DNA from: Deltaproteobacteria bacterium
Lineage (GTDB): Bacteria > Myxococcota_A > UBA796 > UBA2385
Assembly (NCBI GenBank): GCA_016792625.1
Contig: JAEUKK010000018.1
Coordinates: forward strand, 1 to 51,516
Direction of reading: 5' to 3'
DNA: 51,516 nt
A program made the translations under genes and the position numbers. The number at the start of each line of letters is the position of its first letter. Within the stretch, counting starts at the first letter, position 1. Positions 42,726 through 50,382 of the stretch are shown here, piece after piece. Below the pieces are notes generated by a model. That model was not told where the DNA came from and did no database searches. It saw only the letters and a list, made by a program, of their open reading frames with translations.

Positions 42726-44235
42726 CCCGTCGCCTCCGCTCGAGGGCACGCGCCTGTCGGCGGGCCTCCACGCGCTCCTGCTGGCGCTCCGAGGGCGGCG
42801 GCGTCCAGGCAGCGGGCCGTGGAGCCTGGGCGGGCGGGTCAAGCGGCAGCGCGAGGGGCGCGGGACGGCACGCGGGCCTGTCGACGGTGGCCGCGGACCG
42901 ACGGGGCACGGTCACAGGCAGCTCTGTGAGAAGGCGGCGAGGCTCGGAGGGCGGTGCGGTGCGATCCAGGTCGAAGAGGGGGAAGGCCACCCTCGGGCGC
43001 GGCTCTGGACTTGGCTCTGGATGTAGCTCTCGGGGCCGCTCGGGCGGAGGCGGCGCCGCGACCACTGGCGCGGTGCGCGGCGCGGCCGGCGGCGGCTCGA
43101 CGGAGAGGCGCCAGACCGGCGGCCGCGGACGCGCCGCGGGATCAGCCGCTGGGTCGAGCGGCAGGGGCTCGCGGAGGGTCGGCCTCGGCGCCGCGGCCGG
43201 TCGCTCCGGAGGCTCGATGCCATCAAGGGCGCTGAACACCCGCCCCTGGGTGGGCCGGCGCGGGGTGGGGCGCGGCGCAGGGGCCTCCATCCCGCCCAGC
43301 GGGGCGAAGACCCGGCCCCGCGGGGGGCGGCGCGGGGTGGGGCGCGGCGCGGGGGGCTGCATGCCGCCCAGCGGCATGAAGCGTGGCCGCGCGGCCTCTG
43401 CGGGCGGACCCGGAGGGCTTCGGCTGGGCCGAGGCTGCTCTGTCCGGGGTGCCTTCGGCTGCGGCGCTGCCGGCGCGAGGGGCACGCCCTCCGCGAGGGG
43501 CGGCGCGCGGGTGGGCGCGCGGGGTACAGGCGGAGGGCTCCGCCGGTGGGGCTGGCCCTGGCGCTGTTCACGTGTGCGCGCACGCCAGCGCTGGAGGAGC
43601 GCCTCGCGCCGAGCCTCCCAATCAGGCTCTCCGCCCCCCTCGGCGGCGCCGGTGTCGTGGCGGGTCCGCGCCTCCTCCCGTTGGACCGCCTCGGCGGCGA
43701 AGTCCGCGGGCTCCGGCCAGAGGCCCAACAGCGCATCGGCGGCGGGCGGCTGGGGGCTGGGCTCCGTCGCGGCCCTCCGCTGTGCGCGTCGGAGTCCCCG
43801 CGTGGAGAGGCGGCGCGCGGCTGGGTGGGCTTTAGCGCGCCGGCCGGCGCCCTCGGGCGCGGATGCGCCCCGCTCGAAGCGTCGGGCGGCGAAGGCGGGG
43901 GTGGGCTTGTGGAGCGGAAAGCGAAGGGCGAAGCCCGGGTCTTCTTCGGGGGGCGGAGCCTTGCCTGTGAGGACGTCCATCTCCTGCTGGATGCGGGCCC
44001 GCTCTGCGAGCAGGGCCTGGATGTCGGGCGGGAGCTGGAAGCTGGCCGGCAGCTCCACGCCTGGCGGGGTGACCAAACCTTCGAAGGAATCGGCGTGGAG
44101 GACCTCGGAGGGCGCAGCCTCCGCCGCGGGCGGAGCCGCGGAGGGGGCGGCCGGACCATCCACCTCGGTGAGAAGCTCCTCCCACGAGAGCCAGTCATCT
44201 CCCTGCGGATTCGCGTTGGCCGGCGGAGCGCCCAC
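42715..44235 (-). CDS. Pro/Arg-rich disordered scaffold-like protein
   Basis: This 506-residue protein is mostly Pro, Arg and Ala. A more ordered N-terminal part (DDWLSWEELLTEVDG; LPPDIQALLAERARIQQEMD) contains short helices. At about residues 285-345 a 24-residue unit with FMPLGGM, FAPLGGM and FSALDGI cores occurs three times. The C-terminal 25 residues are a basic helix. It starts at GTG 44235, directly after the stop of the preceding gene, and overlaps the next gene. It may bind several partners through its repeated short motif. Strand choice is supported by the operon overlaps; the large plus-strand frame opposite is a GC artefact. Confidence 0.55.
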   Translation of the reverse strand: MGAPPANANPQGDDWLSWEELLTEVDGPAAPSAAPPAAEAAPSEVLHADSFEGLVTPPGVELPASFQLPPDIQALLAERARIQQEMDVLTGKAPPPEEDPGFALRFPLHKPTPAFAARRFERGASAPEGAGRRAKAHPAARRLSTRGLRRAQRRAATEPSPQPPAADALLGLWPEPADFAAEAVQREEARTRHDTGAAEGGGEPDWEARREALLQRWRARTREQRQGQPHRRSPPPVPRAPTRAPPLAEGVPLAPAAPQPKAPRTEQPRPSRSPPGPPAEAARPRFMPLGGMQPPAPRPTPRRPPRGRVFAPLGGMEAPAPRPTPRRPTQGRVFSALDGIEPPERPAAAPRPTLREPLPLDPAADPAARPRPPVWRLSVEPPPAAPRTAPVVAAPPPPERPRELHPEPSPEPRPRVAFPLFDLDRTAPPSEPRRLLTELPVTVPRRSAATVDRPACRPAPLALPLDPPAQAPRPAAWTPPPSERQQERVEARRQARALERRRRDER

Positions 44236-45123
44236 TCAGCGCACCACGACCTTGAACTCGCCGCGCAGGGTGGTACCGGCGGCACCGTTGCCGCCGCCAC
44301 CGCCACCGCCACCGCCGCCACCGCCCGCACCACCGCCCGCCGGCGCTCGGCGGCCTGACACCGAGATGGTGGTCACCCCGGCCGCCACGGCCTTGACCTC
44401 CACGGACTTCCCGTCGCTGCTCACCGTCACCTCGGCCACAGCGGGCTTGGAGCTCGTGGCGGCGGTGATCGTCGCGGCCGGATCGGCCGCTCGGCCCGCG
44501 CCGGTGACCGTCTGGCCGCCAGCGCCGGACGGCAGCAGCAGCTCGAGCATGCCGGGGCTGATCTCGAGCTCGGAGTCCTTGCTCTGCTCGAGCAGCGCCC
44601 GGATGCGGTCCTGCAGGATTGCCGGCGGGGGAAGGGGCACCAGCTTCGTGCGGATGAGGCTCGCGCCCTCGGCGCTATACGCGTTGCGCGCCGCGTATGC
44701 AGCGCTCACGGTGGAGACCGAGAGGCTCGCGGAGGCCGAGGCCGACATGGAGAAGGGGTTGACCCGCGCGCGGACGGATGCATGGCTCTGCATCTGGGTC
44801 GAGCTGCGCGACTCGCTCGTCTCTGACTTCATGCTGATCGACAGCTTCACTTCGATGAGCGTGTCGACGAACTGGTAGAAGGTGGGGGTGAAGCCGAGCT
44901 CCAGCAGCGAGAGCTGCTTTCCGCCGAACAGCACCTTGATGCCTTCGCGGACAACCTCCTCGCCCTCGTCATTCTCCTCGATCCAGGCGCTGCCCGACAT
45001 CATCTGCGCCACGCGCATCGAGTTCATGTCGAGGGAGTGCTGCGCCCGGGCGATCGACATGCCCAGCGCCTCCACCATCTCGGGGAAGGGGACGTTCAGC
45101 AGCTCCTGGCCGACGCTTGCCAT
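44236..45123 (-). CDS. island family member with BIG2-like C-terminus and poly-Gly loop
   Basis: This 295-residue protein has motif 1 (PFPEMVEALGMSIARAQHSLD), motif 2 (LELGFTPTFYQFVDTLIEVKL), a VSAAYAARNAYSAEG strand and motif 3 (IRTKLVPLPPPAILQDRI). Residues about 205-260 resemble a bacterial Ig-like group 2 domain (KPAVAEVTVSSDGKSVEVKA then GVTTISVSG). A run of about 12 Gly follows at 44278-44340, and a final short strand ends the protein. ATG 45123. The poly-Gly is encoded by GCC-type repeats that could vary in length. Confidence 0.7.
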   Translation of the reverse strand: MASVGQELLNVPFPEMVEALGMSIARAQHSLDMNSMRVAQMMSGSAWIEENDEGEEVVREGIKVLFGGKQLSLLELGFTPTFYQFVDTLIEVKLSISMKSETSESRSSTQMQSHASVRARVNPFSMSASASASLSVSTVSAAYAARNAYSAEGASLIRTKLVPLPPPAILQDRIRALLEQSKDSELEISPGMLELLLPSGAGGQTVTGAGRAADPAATITAATSSKPAVAEVTVSSDGKSVEVKAVAAGVTTISVSGRRAPAGGGAGGGGGGGGGGGGNGAAGTTLRGEFKVVVR

Positions 45124-45145
45124 GATGTCACTCCGAGGGAAGGGC

Positions 45146-46069
45146 TCAGCTGGTCGGGAAGGTGGTCATGCTTCGGTCGATGACGACCCCCGCTGCCCCG
45201 GCCGCGGTCGTGGCAGCCGTCCAGTTGGCCTCGGTCTTTGCGTTGAGCCAAGTCTGGAAGGCCGCCCTCGCGGTCGTCTGCGCGAGATCCGCCTTCTGGC
45301 GAGCGAGGATGGCGTTCTCTACGTCCATCAGGGCGCGCACACGCTGTTCGAGGATCGGCGGCGGCGGGATGGGCACGAGCTTGGTGCGGACGAAGGCCGA
45401 CGCCTCGATCGAGTAGCCGAACTTCGCCGAGTAGGCGGCGTCCACCGGGGTGACCGTCGTGGTGATGTCGTTGAGCCGGGTCGTGTTCACCGTGGCCCGC
45501 CGCCCACCCCACCAGCTCGATGAGTAGCTGGCCGAGCTGTGGGTCACGGAGCGATCCACCGTGTTGACGATGTTTCCCCGCGAGGCGTCGGTGCCCTCCA
45601 TGCTTTTGGTCATCGTGATCGAGATCTTGATCTCGATGACGGTCTCGACGAAGTGGTAGAAGGTGGGCGTGAAGCCCAGCTCGATCATCGAGCAGAGAAT
45701 GCCGGAGCCATCGACATTTCTGCCGAAGTACACCCGGGTGTCCATCATCAGGGGTCGGAAGGGCGTGGTGTTGGCCGGGTCGATGTTCGCGAACAGCGAG
45801 CCATCGGGGCCGATCCGCGGGGGTGGGAGACCCCGCTCGTCCAGCGGCAGCATCGAGTCAGGGTCCCGGAGCACCGCCCGACCCGACATCATCTCTGCCA
45901 CCCGCACCGAGTTGCGGTCGAGGGCGGCCTGGGCGTCGGCGATGCCCATCGCCGTGGACAAGATCAGCTGCCCAAAGGGGACGGAGCCGATCAAGCTGCC
46001 GATCTGGTGCGGCTCCAGGTTGCCGGTCTGGGCCACGTTGGCCACGCCGGCCTGGGCGGTGGTGGTCAT
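45146..46069 (-). CDS. island family member, closest to the plus-strand member
   Basis: This 307-residue protein has motif 1 (PFGQLILSTAMGIADAQAALD with VAEMMSG following), motif 2 (IELGFTPTFYHFVETVIEIKI) and motif 3 (VRTKLVPIPPPPILEQRV), each nearly identical to the member at 33143-33910, including the MMSG and PDSM-type insert that carries a YFG block. ATG 46069 is preferred over GTG 46075 because GAGG precedes it by about seven bases. No signal peptide. It is the second gene of the minus-strand arm. Confidence 0.72.
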   Translation of the reverse strand: MTTTAQAGVANVAQTGNLEPHQIGSLIGSVPFGQLILSTAMGIADAQAALDRNSVRVAEMMSGRAVLRDPDSMLPLDERGLPPPRIGPDGSLFANIDPANTTPFRPLMMDTRVYFGRNVDGSGILCSMIELGFTPTFYHFVETVIEIKISITMTKSMEGTDASRGNIVNTVDRSVTHSSASYSSSWWGGRRATVNTTRLNDITTTVTPVDAAYSAKFGYSIEASAFVRTKLVPIPPPPILEQRVRALMDVENAILARQKADLAQTTARAAFQTWLNAKTEANWTAATTAAGAAGVVIDRSMTTFPTS

Positions 46070-46152
46070 CGACACCTCGAAGGGAAGCGCGGGGAGGGCG
46101 GCGAGTGTACCTCAAGCGGGGCCGCCCGACGCATCGGCCTTGGGCCCAGATC

Positions 46153-46764
46153 TTAGCGCGGCGGCGCACCCGGGGCGGCCAGCATGGCGAGCTGTTGGGC
46201 AGGCAGCGGCGTGGCCAGCTCGGGGCGCAGCGTGTCGGGGCGCACAGCGTGGTAGCGGCACCGCTGCAGCTCGGCCTCGAGGCGGCGCTCGTCCACCACC
46301 ATTCGCCGCTCCAGCCAGAGCAGCAGCGTGTGGGTCAGCGGCAGCTCGACCGGGACACGACCGGCGAGCTCCTGGGCCTGGCGAAGGGCGAGCGCCGCCT
46401 CGGCTGGTCGGTTGCTGCGAAAGAGCACGAGGCCGCGCCGCTGGTGGATGTGTGCGAGGTCGGTGAGCATCAGCCGGGCCTGATCAACCGACTGTGGCTT
46501 GCGGGTCGCATAAAAGGCGATGGCCTTGTCGCAGTAGGCGAGCACCTCGGGCCAGGAGCCCATCCGTTCGAGGGCCTCGATGAGGCACTCGAGGTAGTGG
46601 CGGGAGAAGACCTCGGGGGTGCCCGGGCTGGAGGCGAGGCGCATCGCTTCGCGCAGGTAGACCAGCGCGGGCCCGTGCTCTCCCGAGAGCAGGTGGATCT
46701 TCCCCTGCTCGGCGAGGCCGACATGCACGTCGAAGGCGGGGGGCAAGGTCGATGGTGCCGGCAT
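46153..46764 (-). CDS. helical-repeat (TPR-like) protein, paralogue of the gene at 32514-33110
   Basis: This 203-residue all-helical protein is the partner of the gene at 32514. Shared segments are the opening VHVGLAEQGKIHLLSG, FSRHYLECLIEALERMGSWPEVLAYCD, and the C-terminal RRLEAELQRCRYHAVRPDTLRPE. It is the first gene of the minus-strand operon, so each arm of the island has one copy near its outer end. Likely cytoplasmic adaptor or regulator. ATG 46764. Sequence identity with the other copy looks like about 30-35% by eye, so the duplication is old. Confidence 0.65.
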   Translation of the reverse strand: MPAPSTLPPAFDVHVGLAEQGKIHLLSGEHGPALVYLREAMRLASSPGTPEVFSRHYLECLIEALERMGSWPEVLAYCDKAIAFYATRKPQSVDQARLMLTDLAHIHQRRGLVLFRSNRPAEAALALRQAQELAGRVPVELPLTHTLLLWLERRMVVDERRLEAELQRCRYHAVRPDTLRPELATPLPAQQLAMLAAPGAPPR

Positions 46765-46888
46765 CGTGCTTCGCCCCCCGGCTGAACTGGATCGGTCCCG
46801 ACCATGCCGACCCTACCACAAGTCTCCGCCGCGCACGCTTCCTCCGACGGACCGCCCTCCGGGCTGCGCCACCCCCGCGCCTGAACTC

Positions 46889-47017
46889 CGCCGCTTTGCG
46901 CGCGCCAGGCCGACTGGAGCGGCCGGCGCAGCCGGCGTCGGGCGCGCAGCGGCCGACCGAGGCCCCCGGGCCGAGCGCGGAAGGGGGCCGCCGACCGCCG
47001 CAGGCGGGCGGGGCGCC
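46889..47017 (+). repeat. right copy of the 129-bp direct repeat flanking the island
   Basis: It matches 31598-31726 at 127 of 129 positions in the same orientation, 15,291 bases downstream. The gap 46765-47041, which includes it, has no supported gene; bases 46790-46850 probably hold the promoter of the minus-strand operon. Same-strand repeats at both ends of a gene block fit an excisable or recombination-prone island, although a dispersed intergenic repeat is equally possible. Confidence 0.9.
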
Positions 47018-47041
47018 AAGGCCCACCGCGTTCGCTCCCCC

Positions 47042-47506
47042 TCAGACCCCAGGCCCCCGCACCAGCCACCATCGCCCACCCTCGGCGTCCCACAGCTCCA
47101 CGCCCGCGGGCTGGCCCAGGTCGGCCGGCGCCTCGACCACCTCGCCGGGCTCCAAGGGCAGCCAGCGCTCCCCGTCGGCGCGCGGAAGGCGCAGGCTCGC
47201 GCCCGGCGGGCCGGCCACCTGGGTCAGGCGCGCGCCGGCCGGGCCCATGCTCAGGCGCACCGACCAGGGCCCATCGGCGTAGATGATGATCTGCAGGTCA
47301 TCTTCGCGGTCTTGGGCGGCGAGGCGCAGGGGGGCCTCGGCCTCGGCGCCGTCCGCGGCCTCGTCGACGTAGACCGCGTCGTGCAGCTCATCCTCGGCCA
47401 GGGCGCGGGCGGCCGCCCGCAGCCGCCCCTCTGCCGCGAGCGCGCCGAGCAGCCCGCCGGCCCCGCCTTCGTCTGCCCACCAGGGCTGTCGCCGCCCGCC
47501 GCTCAT
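47042..47506 (-). CDS. small acidic protein paired with a sigma-like factor
   Basis: This 154-residue protein has a helical N-terminal half (GGLLGALAAEGRLRAAARAL) and a beta-rich second half (DLQIIIYADGPWSVRLSMGP, RWLPLEPGEVVEAP, WDAEGGRWWLVRG). It starts at ATG 47506 within the stop of the sigma-like gene (ATGA), so the two are coupled. A small coupled partner of a sigma-like protein suggests an anti-sigma or effector role, but no known domain was recognised. No membrane segment. Confidence 0.55.
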   Translation of the reverse strand: MSGGRRQPWWADEGGAGGLLGALAAEGRLRAAARALAEDELHDAVYVDEAADGAEAEAPLRLAAQDREDDLQIIIYADGPWSVRLSMGPAGARLTQVAGPPGASLRLPRADGERWLPLEPGEVVEAPADLGQPAGVELWDAEGGRWWLVRGPGV

Positions 47507-48516
47507 CGTGCACCTCCGCCCTGGGGCTGCGCGCTGGGGACCAGCTCCTCCAGCACCTCCATCACCGCCTCGACCACCGCCTTGGGCGGGCTCGCGCTCT
47601 CTTGCGCGGGCAGGCCGACGGCCTCGAGCACCCGCCCCACGAAGCGGTCGCCGCAGCGCTTGAGCGCCCGGGTGACCGCCGACTTGTGGCCGAAGCGGGG
47701 GTCGCGGCGCACGAGGCTGTCGTAGTCTTCGCCCGACACGATCGCGGCGAGCAGCGCGCGATCTTCGTCGCTGAGGCCCGCCCATGCGCCCCGCACCGCC
47801 GCGCGCACGGTCAGGCGCGCGGGCAGGTCGAGCCCCTCATCGCCCGCGGGCGCGGCGAGGACAGCGTCGGGGGGCTGCACCTCGTCGATCAGCGCCAAGA
47901 TCTGCGCCGCTGAGGCCGGGCCGCCCTCGGTCAGGGCCAGGGCCGCCAGCGCGCCGACCGGGGCCGGGCAGGCCGCGGCGAGCCGGGCCCGCAGCGCGGC
48001 CGGACCCCGCAGCAGGCGCGGGCCCCCGCCCTCGGCCTTGGGCGCCCAGCGCGGCGGGCCGCCCTCGGGTCTGGGCAGGGGCTCGCCGACCGCTTGGAGG
48101 GCCTCGACCACCTCTGCATAGCGGGCCGCCTTGGCCCGCAGCACCGGGTCACGGGTCAGGTTGCGGGCGTACTCGTCGCGCAGCAGCTCGCGGGTGACCG
48201 AGAGGCGGGCGTAGAAGCTGTGGTAGCGCACGGCGCGGCCGTCCAACCGTTCTTCGGCGAAGGCGCGGAAGGGCGGCCGGCCGAGGAAGGGGAAGCGGCC
48301 CTTGTCGACCCGCGCGCAGACCGTGAAGACCCGGTGGCTCAGATCGGTGAGGCTGACGTCGTCTTTGCGCCCGAGCGAGAAGTAGGCGTCGGGGTAGGGC
48401 CGGCAGACCCCCCGCACTTGGCGCTGGACCTCGGCGAGCAGCGGCGCGCCGGACGGGCCGGCCGGGTCGTCGACAAAGGCGCGCACGAGGGCGGGCAGGG
48501 GGTCGGTGGGCAGCAC
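47503..48516 (-). CDS. divergent sigma-70-like regulatory protein
   Basis: The 337-residue protein has an N-terminal helical region that resembles sigma region 2 in plan (VSLTDLSHRVFTVCARV, then GRPPFRAFAEE and a YARLSVTRELLRDEY helix), a long Ala/Pro linker, and a C-terminal helix-turn-helix like region 4 at about residues 255-310 (LSDEDRALLAAIVSGEDYDSL then GHKSAVTRALKRCGDRF). Similarity is to the fold rather than to a named ECF group. It may be a transcription regulator of its neighbours, including the island; that is inference. ATG 48516. Confidence 0.5.
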   Translation of the reverse strand: MLPTDPLPALVRAFVDDPAGPSGAPLLAEVQRQVRGVCRPYPDAYFSLGRKDDVSLTDLSHRVFTVCARVDKGRFPFLGRPPFRAFAEERLDGRAVRYHSFYARLSVTRELLRDEYARNLTRDPVLRAKAARYAEVVEALQAVGEPLPRPEGGPPRWAPKAEGGGPRLLRGPAALRARLAAACPAPVGALAALALTEGGPASAAQILALIDEVQPPDAVLAAPAGDEGLDLPARLTVRAAVRGAWAGLSDEDRALLAAIVSGEDYDSLVRRDPRFGHKSAVTRALKRCGDRFVGRVLEAVGLPAQESASPPKAVVEAVMEVLEELVPSAQPQGGGAR

Positions 48517-48668
48517 GGGGGCTCCGGCGCGGGGGCGGCGCCCGCGACATCCAAGGGGTAGCCTGCGCCGCCGTTGCAGCCCCCGGGGCGAAGCCGGCGC
48601 AGAGAGGGCAGATGCGCGCGCAGCTCGACCACCAGACCCACGTCCTGCACAGTGTTCTGGTGGTCATC

Positions 48669-49646
48669 ATGGGGAGGGCCGGCCGGCCGGTCCCCGCCGC
48701 GCTCGCGCTCAGCCTCGCCCTGGGCTGCGGCGGAGGGGCCGCGCCCACGCCCGCCTGCGAAGCGCCCACGACCTACGTCTATGATGCCGACGGCGATGGC
48801 TTCGGCGACGCGGCCCGCTCGGTGAAGGCCTGCGCCCCGCCGCGCGGCTACGTCACAGAGGCCGGCGACTGCGACGACATCGCGCCCGAGGTCCACCCCG
48901 GGGCGGTCGAGGCCTGCAATGGCCGCGACGACGACTGCGACGGGCAGGTCGACCCGCCCACGGCGGAGGGCGCCACGCCGCTGTACCTCGACCAGGATGG
49001 CGACGGGCACGGTGATCCAGAGGAGGAGGAGCTGCGCTGCCCCGCCGCGGGCTGGGTGGCGGCGGCCGATGACTGCGACGACGCCGCGCCCGCGGCCTGG
49101 ACCGGCGCCGATGAGGTCTGCGGGGATGGTGTGGACAACGACTGCGACGCCGATCTGGGCCCCTGCGCCGGCCCCGCCGAGGGCCTGCTCAGCGCGGCCG
49201 CCCTGCTCGCCGGGCCGGTGGCCGGGGTCGGGGCGCTGCTGGTCGCCGACGTCGACGGCGATGGCGTCGACGATGTGGTGCTCGGCCAAGCCGACCTGGG
49301 CGACGGCCGCCTGTCGAGCTTCCCCGGGCCCTGGGCGGGCGCGCCTGCCGGCGAGGCCACCCGGCTCGCCCTCCCCGACCCGGACGCCCCAGGCCTCGGC
49401 GCCGCGCTGGCCGCCGCCGACCTGACCGGCGACGGCGTGATCGACCTGCTGGTGGGCGCTCCGCGCAGCGGCGGCGGGGCCTCGGCCGGCGCGGTGCACC
49501 TGCTGGCCGAGCCCCTGGGCCCCGACCTCGGCCTGCCCGCGGGCGCCTTCGCCACCCTGCGCGGGGGCGCGGGCGCCCAGGGCGCCGGGGCCGGCCTGGG
49601 GATCGGCGCGCTCGACCGTGCCTTGATGTGGCGAGCAAGCGGTTGA
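48669..49646 (+). CDS. lipoprotein with two MopRII metal-binding motifs and FG-GAP repeats, truncated
   Basis: This product of 325 residues has a lipoprotein signal (lipobox LALGC), two putative metal-binding (MopRII) units with the CDD....HPGAVEACNGRDDDCDG and DDCDD...CGDGVDNDCD patterns, and FG-GAP-like calcium-binding loops (DVDGDGVDDVVLG, DLTGDGVIDLLVG). FG-GAP proteins normally carry several more repeats; here the frame changes abruptly after GLGIGALD (about 49615) to ALMWRASG and stops where the 43-bp array begins. I take it as a gene cut by the array. ATG 48669 was preferred to 48612 since the signal peptide then starts at once. Function: surface lipoprotein of unknown role. Confidence 0.7.
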   Translation: MGRAGRPVPAALALSLALGCGGGAAPTPACEAPTTYVYDADGDGFGDAARSVKACAPPRGYVTEAGDCDDIAPEVHPGAVEACNGRDDDCDGQVDPPTAEGATPLYLDQDGDGHGDPEEEELRCPAAGWVAAADDCDDAAPAAWTGADEVCGDGVDNDCDADLGPCAGPAEGLLSAAALLAGPVAGVGALLVADVDGDGVDDVVLGQADLGDGRLSSFPGPWAGAPAGEATRLALPDPDAPGLGAALAAADLTGDGVIDLLVGAPRSGGGASAGAVHLLAEPLGPDLGLPAGAFATLRGGAGAQGAGAGLGIGALDRALMWRASG

Positions 49647-49980
49647 TCAGGCCGTTGTCGGTGCTGCGCAAGGGCGATCGAGCGGTTGATCGGGGCATCA
49701 GGGGTGCCGTGTGGTGGCGATCGAACGGTTGATCGGGGCATCAAGGGTGCCGTGTGGTGGTGATCGAGCGGTTGATCGGGGCATCAAGGGTGCCTTGATG
49801 TGGCGATCGAACGATTGATCAGGGCATCAAGGGTGCCGTGTGGTGGCGATCGAGCGGTTGATCGGGGCATCAAGGGTGCCGTGTGGTGGCGATCAAACGC
49901 CTGATCGGGGCGCTGCAGGTGCTGCACAAGGGCGATCGGACGGTTGATCGGGGCATCACAGGTCTGATGTGCTTGTGATC
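49616..49980. repeat. 43-bp tandem repeat array
   Basis: Eight units with an exact 43-base period: the core CGATCGAACGGTTGATCGGG recurs at 49675, 49718, 49761, 49804, 49847, 49890 and 49933, and a diverged first unit begins at 49632. Each unit carries the small inverted repeat TTGAT-CGGGGC-ATCAA. Units differ by one to several bases. They are directly adjacent with no spacers, so this is a minisatellite-like array rather than a CRISPR. Its left end lies inside the FG-GAP lipoprotein gene. Confidence 0.92.
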
Positions 49981-50382
49981 AACAAGATGGCTATTCGGAC
50001 CGCCGGGCGGGCCGAAGCCGACCTGGCCCGAGCGGCCGCACCCCGCCGGGGAGTCCTATTGTGTCCTGCGACCTGGCGGGCCAAGGCGGGGCCAGTGGGC
50101 GCGGCGGGGCGCGCGGGTGGCGGGGCGGGCCCGGGCGCGGCGGCGCATGGTCAAGCGCGGCGCGGACAGGCGCGCGGCCGGCGCACGGGGCGGGCGCGGC
50201 GGCGGGCGGCGGCGCGCGGCGGCGGGCGCGGGTCCACGGCGCGGCGGGCCGCGGGCACGACGGGGGTGGTCCAACCGGATCAAAAGCCCGCAGATCGGGC
50301 TTGCGCTGCCCGCCGCGCGGGGTGTAGCGTCGGGGCTGCGCAGCGCGCGCCCCGCCACCGCCGCCGACCGAGGTCCCCCCTC
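49981..50382. other. intergenic, GC-rich, no supported gene
   Basis: This 400-base stretch has several open frames rich in Arg, Gly and Ala on both strands that look like products of base composition (GGCGCG-type runs at 50100-50250). A less GC-rich segment at 50270-50310 contains GATC-containing inverted halves, perhaps a promoter for the next gene. Nothing else is recognised. Confidence 0.5.

Noticed and set aside
42887..44878. 663-residue plus-strand open frame
   Set aside because: Gly/Arg-rich and opposite two minus-strand genes linked by operon overlaps and, for one of them, by family motifs.
33143..46069. Assignment of the island family to DUF2589 or a similar 'inclusion body' family
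   Set aside because: The general plan (a helix with AQ, then strands and a VP-rich segment) is similar, but the LGFTPTFY motif does not belong to what I recall of that family. A profile search is needed.
31849..46764. Type VI secretion, tailocin or contractile injection system
   Set aside because: No sheath, tube, baseplate, spike or AAA unfoldase was recognised.
31598..47017. Classical integrative element with att sites
   Set aside because: There is no integrase, transposase or tRNA at either end, and the 129-bp unit resembles GC-rich intergenic repeats, so I list it as repeats and not as a mobile element.
49616..49980. CRISPR array
   Set aside because: Units are directly adjacent with no unique spacers, and no cas gene is near.
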